Source of the DNA: an uncultured Chloroflexus sp.
GTDB lineage: Bacteria; Chloroflexota; Chloroflexia; Chloroflexales; Chloroflexaceae
Length of the DNA: 64,000 bases
NCBI RefSeq assembly: GCF_937951745.1
Contig: NZ_CALFBQ010000010.1
Span: forward strand, 1 to 64,000
Direction: 5' to 3'
Translations under genes and position numbers: made by a program
Notes under the pieces: generated by a model
Told to the model about the DNA's origin: nothing
Databases searched by the model: none
Seen by the model: the letters and a program-made list of their open reading frames with translations, nothing else
Shown here: positions 18,197 through 26,583 of the stretch, one piece after another
Layout: every line of letters starts with the position of its first letter
How positions within the stretch are numbered: position 1 is the stretch's first letter

Positions 18197-18400
18197 CTAC
18201 AGGCCAAGCGAAGCAGCTTTGGCTAGCTTCTTGCGGCGGTTGCGCTCGGCGCGGCGGCGCTTCTCTTTGCGCTGCTCGCTCTTCGAGACGAAGTGCATCT
18301 TCTCGCGATAGGTCTTGGTGATCCGCTCGGCGACGACACCTTTATTGAAGCGGCGAATCAGTTGCTCAACGGTTTCGCCTTCACGACGTTCAACTCGCAT
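18197..18400 (-). CDS. rpsU: 30S ribosomal protein S21
   Basis: Ribosomal protein bS21 sits near the anti-Shine-Dalgarno end of 16S rRNA and helps initiation. The 67-residue product matches the family: VERREGETVEQLIRRFNKGV, then a highly basic KRRRAERNRRKK region. The start at 18400 is the only usable one because an in-frame TGA lies five codons upstream, yet there is no Shine-Dalgarno sequence before it. The promoter lies about 170 bp upstream, leaving a long leader with a strong anti-Shine-Dalgarno complement. Confidence 0.96.
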   Translation of the reverse strand: MRVERREGETVEQLIRRFNKGVVAERITKTYREKMHFVSKSEQRKEKRRRAERNRRKKLAKAASLGL

Positions 18401-18745
18401 AGCGCTGCTGGATCAGCGGCACGGCAACCGGTATCCGGCATAGAACCGTGGTTTGGCGGGGGGCGACGCCCGGCTCTACGGTCGTATCCGCGATCCTCCC
18501 TCATCACCTCCTTCGCAACAGATTTGGTGCGCCCCTGAGCAGCGGCAATGCCGTGATTCCTACACCGAAACAATAGTATACCGGATGGCCGGCGAATACG
18601 CAAACACTGAGGATGGCGAGGATGCTCCCACATCTTGGTAAGGTGGTTCCGGTGAGGGGCAGGAAACGCAGAGGTTGGGAACATGGCGTCTTTCTGCGTT
18701 CCGCTGCATCGTGACGGCTTCATCTAACCGGATACGATCTCCATT
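18401..18745 (-). promoter_or_regulatory. rpsU promoter and long leader
   Basis: This 345-bp gap holds, on the minus strand, TTGCGT (18603-18598), a 17-bp spacer and TATACT (18580-18575), then a leader of about 168 nt before rpsU. The leader contains GAAGGAGGTGAT (18514-18503), a 12-nt perfect complement to the 16S rRNA 3' end, followed by a second GGGAGG, neither suitably spaced from a start codon. Close to the start codon a stem CACGG/CCGTG with inner CCGG repeats occupies about 18418-18450. Regulation of S21 at translation is plausible but inferred. Confidence 0.55.
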
Positions 18746-20653
18746 CTATCCCCGGCGGCGCATGATAGCGCCGCCATACGCCGGTAGGATCACGTTTCCG
18801 GCGATAGTATCGGCAGTTTGTGTCGCCAATGCGACTTCCCAGTGGCCAGCCGGTAAGGGGATCGCGCCGGCTTGCGGCGCGTTGTTGAGCGCAACCAGCC
18901 ACGTTACGTCGTTGGCGGTACATGTATAGGCTACCTGACGGTTCTGGTCATCGATGTGGGTAAAGACGCGCTCGCCACGCCAGATAGCGGTCGTTGCTCG
19001 TCGCAGTGCGCCCAATTGACGGTAAAACTGCAACAGGTCGCGATCCTGATCGGCTCCCCATAGCATCGGCAAGCGTGACTCTTCGGGATGGCCGCTGCCG
19101 TCGGCATGGCGCACGTCGAGTCGTTGGCTCAGCCCAACTTCGGTGCCGTAATAGAGCACCGGCGGGTGCGGCAGCGTGTATTGGCAGAGGGCAGCCAGCC
19201 GCAACCGGCGGGTATCGCCGCGCGCGACCCATAAAAAACGATTCATATCGTGATTATCGAGGAAGCTGGGCAACACAAAACCGGGCGGAAAGTAGGAAAG
19301 GTGCCGGTTGAGAAAGATGGCGAACGTACTGGCGCTAATCTCATCAAAGGCGAAAAAGCGCCGGATGGCTTGCAAGAGCAGAAAGTCGAGACAACCGTCG
19401 AGCCGGCCAACATACGACCGCAATACCTCGGCAGTGTCAACCGCTTCGCCCAACAGCACGCAGTCGGTTTTGATGGCTCGCATCGCTGCGCGAAAGGCTG
19501 TCCAGAAATCGTGGGAAGGGCCGATCGTGTAGTCGAGCCGGTAGCCGTCAACCCCCTGTGCGAGCCAGTAGCGCGCTGCGTCGATCATAAATTGGCGTGC
19601 CGGCGGATAATCAAGGTCAAGCTGCGGGAGTTCGGCGACGCCAAAGAATGAAATATACTGGTCTGGATACCGCGTAAAGATGAACCAATCCCGTTCCGGG
19701 CCGGTTGGATCGGTAATAGCGCGCTTGAAGATCGGGTGCTGGCTTGAGAAGTGATTAGCGGTGTAGTCAAAGATGACTCGCATCCCGCGTTCGTGGGCGG
19801 CGGCGATCAGGGTCTGCACATCGGCCAATGTCCCCAGTCGCGGTTCGACGCTGTAGTAATCGGTGGCATTGTACCCGTGGTGCGACGGCGAGGGGAAGAG
19901 CGGCGAGAGCCAAATGGCGGTCGTGCCTAAGCTAGCAATGTAATCAAGATTAGCGGTAACGCCGGCCAGTGTACCGCCGTAGATGCCCATCGGCGTAGGC
20001 GGATTGGCAAATTGGCGATTGGGGCCGGGATGGAACCGGTCAATAAAGACGTGATAGATGACGGCTTCATCAAGCCATGCCGGGGCGCCTTCATCGCCAA
20101 CTCGGTAGGCGCAGGTGCGCGGGCGACGGAGGAAGGTCAAATTGAATTCGGCTCCCATTTCACGCAGGTAATGATCGCCGGGGCCGGGATGACCGAGCAC
20201 ACTGCCATCGCCTTCGGTCGCACCGATCACTTCGCTGTACCAGAGCGATCCCTCGCCTTTGCTCAGCCAAGCCTCGATCCGGTAGCGTACAACGGTGCCG
20301 GACGGGTGGGGTGGCAGATCGATTGCCCACTCTTCCATATAGCCCCACAGCAGTGTATCCCAGTGGCTGGCGAGGCGATGCCCATGCACCACGGTGCTCC
20401 CCGGCGCGGCTTGGCCGCGGCAGCCGGCCGGTTCGCTACCATCGGTCGTATAGTAGACGCTGACCCGATCGGCGGTGATTAACGGGCCGAGGGTGACGAA
20501 GAGCCGCACCGGTTCACCGGCTCGCGGCGCTGCCGGTTCCATACGGTAGCGGTGGGAAATACCGGCCATCTCGGCCCGCACATATCCTAGCCGCCGGCTA
20601 TCGGTGGCCATCGTGCCAAAAATGAAGTCGGCAGAGACGTGAATCTGTTCCAC
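18746..20653 (-). CDS. GH13 glycosidase, neopullulanase/cyclomaltodextrinase-like
   Basis: The 635-residue protein has no signal peptide. Residues about 30-170 form a beta-rich N-terminal domain as in neopullulanases, followed by a GH13 barrel with the four classic regions: DYTANH (296-301), GYRLDY with nucleophile D374, LLGEAV with acid/base E403, and FLDNHD with D469. It probably hydrolyses imported maltodextrins in the cytosol. GTG start at 20653 has AGGAT upstream. It ends the operon malE-malF-malG-amylase. Confidence 0.9.
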   Translation of the reverse strand: MEQIHVSADFIFGTMATDSRRLGYVRAEMAGISHRYRMEPAAPRAGEPVRLFVTLGPLITADRVSVYYTTDGSEPAGCRGQAAPGSTVVHGHRLASHWDTLLWGYMEEWAIDLPPHPSGTVVRYRIEAWLSKGEGSLWYSEVIGATEGDGSVLGHPGPGDHYLREMGAEFNLTFLRRPRTCAYRVGDEGAPAWLDEAVIYHVFIDRFHPGPNRQFANPPTPMGIYGGTLAGVTANLDYIASLGTTAIWLSPLFPSPSHHGYNATDYYSVEPRLGTLADVQTLIAAAHERGMRVIFDYTANHFSSQHPIFKRAITDPTGPERDWFIFTRYPDQYISFFGVAELPQLDLDYPPARQFMIDAARYWLAQGVDGYRLDYTIGPSHDFWTAFRAAMRAIKTDCVLLGEAVDTAEVLRSYVGRLDGCLDFLLLQAIRRFFAFDEISASTFAIFLNRHLSYFPPGFVLPSFLDNHDMNRFLWVARGDTRRLRLAALCQYTLPHPPVLYYGTEVGLSQRLDVRHADGSGHPEESRLPMLWGADQDRDLLQFYRQLGALRRATTAIWRGERVFTHIDDQNRQVAYTCTANDVTWLVALNNAPQAGAIPLPAGHWEVALATQTADTIAGNVILPAYGGAIMRRRG

Positions 20654-20720
20654 GGTGAACGATCCTTTGGGGATTACAATGGTGGTTGGAGCCGCACGGC
20701 TGTGCGGTTCGACAATACAA

Positions 20721-21818
20721 TTATCCCTTGACCCCGCCCAGTGTCAGGCCGCCGATAATATATCGCTGTAACAATAGGTAAACGATCGCTACCGGCAACG
20801 ACAACAAAATCGAAAAGGCGGCGAACCGCGACCAAGGGATCTGCCCGGCGTACTGGCCGGTCATATTGTAGAGCGACATCGCCAGCGTAAAATCTTTGGG
20901 ATCGGTCAGGAACTGCCACGATAAGAAGAACTCAGTCCAGCCGCCGGTAAAGCCAAGAAATCCGGTGACGGCCAGCGCCGGCGTTGCCAGCGGCAACACG
21001 ATCTGGAAGAAGACCTGATTCGGTGAGGCGCCATCAATAATCGCCGCCTCTTCCAGCTCTTTGGGAATCGTATCGAGGTAGCCCTTCAGGTTCCAGATCG
21101 CAAACGGCAACGCCCCCGACACCATTGCAATCCCGACGCCAAGCAGCGAATTGCGCAACACAAAGATCTCGCTGCGGGCCGGGGCGAGGCCGCCGTAGAT
21201 CAAACCTAGACTAATGACCAATCCCACTGCGCCGAAGAAATAGTTGCCCGGCCCAGCCGAGCCAAGCCGGATCGCCGGCACCACTGCGAACAGCGTGAGA
21301 CCAAGCAGCATCAGGCCAGCGAGAATGAGCACAATACTCATAATCGCACTACTGATCCGAATGCTGTTGAGCAACGCAAAGAGCGGCGCAATCGTCGCCA
21401 CGCTCGGCAAGACGGTGATTGCCAATACTGCAATCATCATAAACTGCCGGCCGGGGAACTTGAAGCGCGAAAAGGCATACGCCGCGCTGACGCCGATGAG
21501 AAGGGCAAAGGCCGATACCCCGCCGGCGAGGCGCAGGCTATTAAACGCCAGCTCGGCGAACGTCACCGGATTAGCGGTCGGGCGGTCAAGCACTTGCAAA
21601 TAAGCTTGTAGCGACGCGCCGGGTGGAATCAGGTTCAGCTCGGTTGGGCGCGAAATATTGCGCGGATCGAGCGACATGCTCACAATCCAAAGCACCGGAA
21701 AGAGCACAGTTGCAGCGATAAACAGGCAAATCGCTTGCAGCACCAATTGCTGCCACCACTTTAAGCGGCGGCCGGCGGCGGTGCTGCCTGAACGGCGCTG
21801 AGTAGTCACACTAGACAT
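20721..21818 (-). CDS. malG: Maltodextrin-type ABC transporter permease (MalG-like)
   Basis: This is one of two inner-membrane permeases of a carbohydrate importer. The 365-residue protein has an N-terminal transmembrane segment after a short cytosolic tail, further segments and the EAA loop KELEEAAIIDGASPNQVFFQIVLP in its usual place before the last helices. About 60 extra residues around 140-210 add hydrophobic segments compared with typical 280-residue MalG proteins. Its ATG overlaps the end of malF by 8 bp. The sugar specificity is inferred from the adjacent GH13 gene. Confidence 0.88.
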   Translation of the reverse strand: MSSVTTQRRSGSTAAGRRLKWWQQLVLQAICLFIAATVLFPVLWIVSMSLDPRNISRPTELNLIPPGASLQAYLQVLDRPTANPVTFAELAFNSLRLAGGVSAFALLIGVSAAYAFSRFKFPGRQFMMIAVLAITVLPSVATIAPLFALLNSIRISSAIMSIVLILAGLMLLGLTLFAVVPAIRLGSAGPGNYFFGAVGLVISLGLIYGGLAPARSEIFVLRNSLLGVGIAMVSGALPFAIWNLKGYLDTIPKELEEAAIIDGASPNQVFFQIVLPLATPALAVTGFLGFTGGWTEFFLSWQFLTDPKDFTLAMSLYNMTGQYAGQIPWSRFAAFSILLSLPVAIVYLLLQRYIIGGLTLGGVKG

Positions 21819-22890
21819 CGTAGCTCTCCGTGGCGCGCGAAATCTTGTTGGTAATTAAGAAAATCGGGATCAGCACCAGCGCAATAATGACCGAAAATGC
21901 GGCGGCAACGCCATAGAGCTGGTTGACATTGATCAACTTAAATGCCTGCGTCACCATAATCTCGGTGCGTCCCAGCGGCCCACCGCCACTCATAAAATAG
22001 ATCACGTGGAAGAGATTGAAGGTGGTGACAATGCCAACCATTGCCGCCGGCACCATCGCCGGGCGCAGCAGCGGTAGCGTAATCCGCCAGAACTGTTGCA
22101 TGCTGGTCGCGCCATCAATGCTGGCCGCCTCGTACATCTCTTTCGGAATCGATTGCAGCGCGCCGGTGGCGACGATGGTCATAAACGGCCAACCCAGCCA
22201 GATATTGGCAATCAGCATCGCATAATAGCTGAGCGGCAGGCCAATGCCGGGAATGGGGTCTTGGATCTGGTTGAACCAACGAATCTGTACCGGATCGAGG
22301 CCAAAAGGCGTAATGAAGAGATTGATCAATTGATTGATCGAACCGTACTGATCATCAAACATATTACGCCAGACTGTGGCGACCACGATATTCGGCAATA
22401 CCATCGGTAAAATATAAATTGCCCGATAGATTTTGCGCCCCCACAGCCCTTCCACGTTTAGCAAGACAGCAATAATAATGCCCAGCGCGACGTGAAACCC
22501 GACATTCGAGAAGGTCCACCACAAATTGAAGGCGAGCAAGCGCCAAAAATCAAAGTTACCGCCAAGGCGGGCAACAAATTGCGGGTTATTGGTGATAATA
22601 TCAAGATAGTTCTTAAAACCGACAAACTGAGCTGGCCGGTAATTGGGCGGGGTGGTGCCGCCGGGGCCGAACGGGTTCAGCGTTTGCTTCCCCTCTTCCT
22701 TAATCACTCCATAATCGGTGAAAGACATCCAAACTTGGAAAGCCAGCGGGTAAAAGGTGACGACCATCATAATCACCAGTGCTGGCAGCAGATAGATGAT
22801 CGGGGTGCGCAATTGTTTCCACCCCTCACGCAGAGCTGAACGTGGCGCTCGCGTCGTTGGTGAGGCCAGCTCTGGATTTGTGGTTGCCAT
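21811..22890 (-). CDS. malF: Maltodextrin-type ABC transporter permease (MalF-like)
   Basis: The 359-residue membrane protein is the first permease of the sugar importer. It shows IYLLPALVIMMVVTFYPLAF as the first helix and the EAA motif PKEMYEAASIDGATSMQQF near the C-terminus. ATG 22890 has GGAGG 7 nt upstream; the in-frame start at 22941 would begin inside the malE-malF hairpin. It lacks the large periplasmic domain of enterobacterial MalF, as usual outside that group. It overlaps malG by 8 bp. Confidence 0.9.
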   Translation of the reverse strand: MATTNPELASPTTRAPRSALREGWKQLRTPIIYLLPALVIMMVVTFYPLAFQVWMSFTDYGVIKEEGKQTLNPFGPGGTTPPNYRPAQFVGFKNYLDIITNNPQFVARLGGNFDFWRLLAFNLWWTFSNVGFHVALGIIIAVLLNVEGLWGRKIYRAIYILPMVLPNIVVATVWRNMFDDQYGSINQLINLFITPFGLDPVQIRWFNQIQDPIPGIGLPLSYYAMLIANIWLGWPFMTIVATGALQSIPKEMYEAASIDGATSMQQFWRITLPLLRPAMVPAAMVGIVTTFNLFHVIYFMSGGGPLGRTEIMVTQAFKLINVNQLYGVAAAFSVIIALVLIPIFLITNKISRATESYDV

Positions 22891-22940
22891 ACGGCTTCCT
22901 CCCCTGCGGTTGGAATGTGCAGATGTTGCGTATGATAACA

Positions 22941-22971
22941 CTGCCAGACCCTCCCCTTGAGGGTCTGGCAG
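22941..22971 (-). repeat. Strong hairpin between malE and malF
   Basis: CTGCCAGACCCTC and GAGGGTCTGGCAG form a perfect 13-bp stem with a 5-nt loop. It lies 14 bp after the malE stop and about 50 bp before malF, with no T run after it. In enteric bacteria a repeated palindrome at the same place stabilises malE mRNA; a similar role is inferred here. Confidence 0.8.
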
Positions 22972-22984
22972 GCGCTTGCGCGAC

Positions 22985-24223
22985 TTACTTGCCGTTGGCG
23001 GTATTCATCAATGCGCAGGCTTCGGTGATAGCAGCCTTGGGATCAGCGCCACCGTCGAGCACTTTGGTCATTGCGTCGCCGAACGGGCCCCAGTAGTTGT
23101 CGAGTTCGGGGATCTGTGGCCGCGGTACGCCGGTGGCCGACGCCTGCGCGAAGGCCTGCACCAGCGGATCGCTGATCTGCACCTTGGTGCTCACCGGCAC
23201 GTGGCCGGCTTCATCGACGTAGACCTTCATCGATTCGGGGCTGGTCAGGAACATTGCCAACGCAACCGCACCTGCTACATTCTGGCTGTTGATGCTGACA
23301 TAGAAGCCATCGACGCCGGTAAGCGGGCCGGCCGGCTTGGCGGCTCCCGGCATCGGAGCCACGCCGAGGTTGTCACCCAGCACGGCGCGGTAGTCACCCA
23401 GCACCCACGGGCCGTTGATAATCATGTCGGCCTTGCCGTCCTTGAACAGCGAGTCAGCTTGGCCGCCGTCGGTCGAGAAGGTGACAGTCGGTACTTCCTT
23501 CAGCGCCTTGAGGTAAGCGAACCACTCAGGGCCGCCAGCCTGATCGGCGATGCACTTGCCGTTGCTATCCATCAACTGGCCGCCAAACGCCTGCAACCAG
23601 CCAAAATTGTGGTAGGCATTCTGGTTGAGCACCAGCGTTTTGCCCTCCTTGACCAGCGCCAGCAGCTCGTCGGTGGTCGCCGGCGGGGTGGTGATCTTGC
23701 TCTTATTATAGTAGAGCGCTACTGCCTTAAACGACTCAGGGATGCCGTACAGCTTACCGTTGAGTGACATCCCGGCGACGCCGGTCGGTGTGATATCGGT
23801 CAACATGCTCTGATATTCACTCAGATCGGCTAGCACCCCGGCCCGGATCTGGCTGCCAAGGCTGTCATTCGGCGCAATGAACATATCGGGGCCGCCGCCC
23901 GATGAGACCTCGTTGTTGAACTTATTGAAAATCTGATCAAACGGGATCTGGAGCACGTTAATTGTGGCCTGCGGGTAAGCGGCGCGGGCGCGATCAATCA
24001 ACATGTTGATCGCCTTCTCTTCGGCGCTGCCGGTACCGTAGGCATGCCAGAGCGTGACGGTGCCGGTAACGGCCATACCGCCGGCGGCAGGTTGGGCGGG
24101 AGCAGTCGTGGCTTGAGCGGGAGCAGTCGTGGGTTGGGTGGCGGGAGCGGGTTGGCCGCAAGCGGCGAGGAGGGTGGCGAACAGGGCCAGCAATGCGAAC
24201 AGTGCAAACGACAGGCGCTTCAC
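22985..24223 (-). CDS. malE: Maltodextrin-type extracellular solute-binding lipoprotein (MalE-like)
   Basis: The 412-residue protein has a lipoprotein signal peptide ending LLAAC (about residue 22), a Pro/Ala/Thr-rich tether, and then a family 1 solute-binding fold starting TVTLWHAYGTGS, with FNKFNNEVSSGGGPDMFIAP and YGIPESFKAVALYYNKS. It captures a sugar outside the membrane for MalFG. The GTG at 24223 has GGAGA 5 nt upstream and gives a proper signal peptide. No cognate ATPase gene is nearby, so a shared MsmX-type ATPase is likely. Confidence 0.92.
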   Translation of the reverse strand: MKRLSFALFALLALFATLLAACGQPAPATQPTTAPAQATTAPAQPAAGGMAVTGTVTLWHAYGTGSAEEKAINMLIDRARAAYPQATINVLQIPFDQIFNKFNNEVSSGGGPDMFIAPNDSLGSQIRAGVLADLSEYQSMLTDITPTGVAGMSLNGKLYGIPESFKAVALYYNKSKITTPPATTDELLALVKEGKTLVLNQNAYHNFGWLQAFGGQLMDSNGKCIADQAGGPEWFAYLKALKEVPTVTFSTDGGQADSLFKDGKADMIINGPWVLGDYRAVLGDNLGVAPMPGAAKPAGPLTGVDGFYVSINSQNVAGAVALAMFLTSPESMKVYVDEAGHVPVSTKVQISDPLVQAFAQASATGVPRPQIPELDNYWGPFGDAMTKVLDGGADPKAAITEACALMNTANGK

Positions 24224-24303
24224 ACGTTTCTCCTTTGGCGGGGGCAGCAATGCCCGATAATCGGCAACTATACCATAACAACAATGATTATGATGGGTAC
24301 CAA

Positions 24304-24774
24304 TCAATCGCTATCGCTCGATATTGCACCTCCTTCTCTCCCGTGTTGCACGATGGTTAATTCGCGCCGGAGCTTGAGCAGCAAGCGGGTGAGCAACTCG
24401 CGCTCAGGTCCATCAAGCACAGCCCACCGTCGCGCGAGCGATTCGCTATGCGCAGCGCGCACCTTGGCTAAGTGGGCTCGGCCATGCGCCGTTAGCCCGA
24501 TCCGTTGCACGCGCCGATCACTCGGATCAGCGATGCGCTCGACTAAACCAAGAGAGCTGAGGCGGTCAATCAGACGGGTTGTGCTGCTTTTGTCAATCAA
24601 CAAATGGACGCTCAGATCTGACAGCCGCACGCCATGGTGTTCAGCTAGCAGCAGCAGCGCCGCATACTGGGTAGGGTTGAGCTGGAATTGGCGCAGCACA
24701 CGGCGGTCGCCATCATCCAGCAAGACGTAAACTTCTTGGATCATACGGTGCTGCTCGGTGCCGGATGGCGTCAT
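24304..24774 (-). CDS. MarR family transcriptional regulator
   Basis: The roughly 156-residue protein shows the MarR winged helix: QFQLNPTQYAALLLLAEHHGVRLSDLS, recognition helix region IDKSSTTRLIDRLSSLGLVERI, and the wing DPSDRRVQRIGLTAHG. The start is set at ATG 24774 (MTPSGTEQ); upstream in-frame codons fall in the promoter. It lies 80 bp upstream of malE on the same strand, so it may control the maltodextrin genes or itself. Several TTGT/ACAA inverted repeats sit just upstream. Confidence 0.88.
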   Translation of the reverse strand: MTPSGTEQHRMIQEVYVLLDDGDRRVLRQFQLNPTQYAALLLLAEHHGVRLSDLSVHLLIDKSSTTRLIDRLSSLGLVERIADPSDRRVQRIGLTAHGRAHLAKVRAAHSESLARRWAVLDGPERELLTRLLLKLRRELTIVQHGREGGAISSDSD

Positions 24775-24792
24775 AGACTTTCGGATAACTTC

Positions 24793-24864
24793 GTTGTCAA
24801 CAAAATAGTTGTATAAACAATTATTGTAGGTGGGATTATAGCAGATGCGACAAGTATTTGTCAA
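24793..24864 (-). promoter_or_regulatory. MarR-gene promoter with palindromic operator candidates
   Basis: On the minus strand TTGACA (24864-24859), an 18-bp spacer and TATAAT (24840-24835) form a near-consensus promoter. A palindrome GACAAGTATTTGTC (24849-24862) overlaps the -35 box. Downstream lie TTGT-CA-ACAA (24794-24803) and TTGT-ATAA-ACAA (24809-24820), around and after the transcription start. These fit sites for a MarR dimer and suggest autoregulation. Confidence 0.65.
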
Positions 24865-24945
24865 GAGGGGTCGTGTGCGACGTTGATCTCAAGAACAATG
24901 TATAATACGGTCAACTTCGGTGATAACGATTTGTGATGTATTAGT

Positions 24946-26502
24946 ATGGTAACCATCACCGTTCGCGATGTGGTGCGACTAGCGTTGCCGGAGGGCACTA
25001 CGGTCGTTGCCGGCGCTACCGGCTTGGGGCGTCAGGTCAGTTGGATTGCCACCCTCCGCGCTACGTTGCCGGCCTTTGCCGAACTTCGCGGTGGTGAACT
25101 CGCCTTGCTATCGGTTGAAGCGGCGCGTGCGCTCGATTCGCGGTTAACGTTAGCGGTGTTGGTGCGCCGCTTAGCACAGGCGCCGGTGCCAATTGCCGGC
25201 GTCGTTGCGCTGGGCGTGATCACACCCGAAGATCAGCAAGCGGCGGAAGAGGCCCGGCTGCCGTTGCTGCATCTGCCCGAGGGGGTCGATCTGCGTGAGG
25301 TCGAGCGTGAGATCACCCGCCTGATTACCGATTACGAAGCGCAGTTCGAGCGGCGGGCTGCCCAGCTCTACGATTTGCTTACCCAGCGTTCATTACAAGG
25401 TGGCGGGATTGGCGGCTTGCTCGATATTCTGCACGAGCGCACCGGTCAGAGTGTGGCATGTTATGCGCCGAATGGCGTGATCCGGGCACAACGCGGGCGC
25501 GGGCAGGCGCGACTGGCTTTGCAGGCGCTGCGTCCCTCTGGTCGTGGCGAAATGAATTTGCTCAACCAGCAAATCTGGGTCGAGCCGATTGGCAATAGTA
25601 GCGCACCAACCGGCTATGTCGCAATTGCCGGGGCGACGCTTGATCCGTGGGATCGCACGGCAGTGCAGCGTGGCGCGCTGGCATTAGCGCTCGAATTGGC
25701 CAAAGAACAAGCGGTGCAGGCTGCCGAAGAGCGGTTGCGCGGCGATTTTATTGCCAGTATTCTGGCTGGGCCGCCTGCCGATGTAGCCGCCGCGATCCAG
25801 CGTGGTCAGGAGCTGGGCTATACCCTTACGGCGCCTCATACGGCAGTGCTGGTGCATATTGATGATGCCAGCGCCGCGACGTTAGGCCGGGCCGCGGCCA
25901 ATATTCAGAATGAGCTGAAACGGCTGAATATCAATGCACCTATCTCGCGGCGCGAGAGCAATGTGCTCTGCATGGTGCCCTCGCCGACGGTCAGCCGGGC
26001 GCGTGAGGTGGCCGAGCAGTTGCGCGAACGTTTGTTGTTCGATCATCCGAATGTGGTGCTTGCCATTGGCTCGCCGGCAGCGCATCTTTCTGAGTGGCGG
26101 CGCACCCTCGAAGAGGCTGAACAGGCGTTGAGCCTTGGCCGCCAGATTTTTGGTAACGATCGCGTGCTCGCGTTCGGCGATCTGGGTGTCTACCGTTTGC
26201 TCATTCGCTTACGTGAGACGCCGGAGCTGTGGTCGTTCTACCGCGAGACGCTTGCTAGCCTCGCTGAGTATGATAAGCGCCAGCACGCCGATCTGATTAA
26301 GACGCTTGAAGCCTATTTTAACAACCTCGGTAATCTGCGCGCTACTTCCGAGGCGTTGCACGTTCACCGCAATACGTTGCTCTACCGTATCGAGCGGATT
26401 AAGGAGATTAGCGGGATGGATCTCGATAACGCCGAGGAGCATTTTGCGCTCTGGTTGGCCGTGCGCGCACACCGGATTCTCTCGACCTTGGAAGAGGGGT
26501 GA
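24946..26502 (+). CDS. PucR family transcriptional regulator
   Basis: The 518-residue protein has an N-terminal PucR domain (about 1-130, TVRDVVRLALPEGTTVVAG), a middle GAF/CdaR-like region and a C-terminal PucR helix-turn-helix: LIKTLEAYFNNLGNLRATSEALHVHRNTLLYRIERI, about residues 445-485. PucR-type proteins often govern purine or amino-acid use in response to metabolites. It is divergent from the MarR gene, with TATAAT at 24901. No obvious target is adjacent; the nucleoside genes at 12-17 kb are only a guess. Confidence 0.9.
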   Translation: MVTITVRDVVRLALPEGTTVVAGATGLGRQVSWIATLRATLPAFAELRGGELALLSVEAARALDSRLTLAVLVRRLAQAPVPIAGVVALGVITPEDQQAAEEARLPLLHLPEGVDLREVEREITRLITDYEAQFERRAAQLYDLLTQRSLQGGGIGGLLDILHERTGQSVACYAPNGVIRAQRGRGQARLALQALRPSGRGEMNLLNQQIWVEPIGNSSAPTGYVAIAGATLDPWDRTAVQRGALALALELAKEQAVQAAEERLRGDFIASILAGPPADVAAAIQRGQELGYTLTAPHTAVLVHIDDASAATLGRAAANIQNELKRLNINAPISRRESNVLCMVPSPTVSRAREVAEQLRERLLFDHPNVVLAIGSPAAHLSEWRRTLEEAEQALSLGRQIFGNDRVLAFGDLGVYRLLIRLRETPELWSFYRETLASLAEYDKRQHADLIKTLEAYFNNLGNLRATSEALHVHRNTLLYRIERIKEISGMDLDNAEEHFALWLAVRAHRILSTLEEG

Positions 26503-26583
26503 GCAAGCGGGCGAAGGGGTTTGCGAGTTGATCGTGAGCAATGTCAGTAAGCGCACACTGTACCTATTCCCCACTCCCTACTT

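Noticed and set aside
18503-18514. Plus-strand match ATCACCTCCTTC to the 3' end of 16S rRNA, possibly an rRNA fragment
   Set aside because: The similarity ends at 12 nt and nothing upstream resembles rRNA. It is better explained as an anti-Shine-Dalgarno complement in the rpsU leader.
18358-18723. Minus-strand 121-codon frame covering the rpsU leader
   Set aside because: It overlaps the start of rpsU, has no recognisable product, and the only nearby ATG with a Shine-Dalgarno sequence has a spacer of 2 nt.
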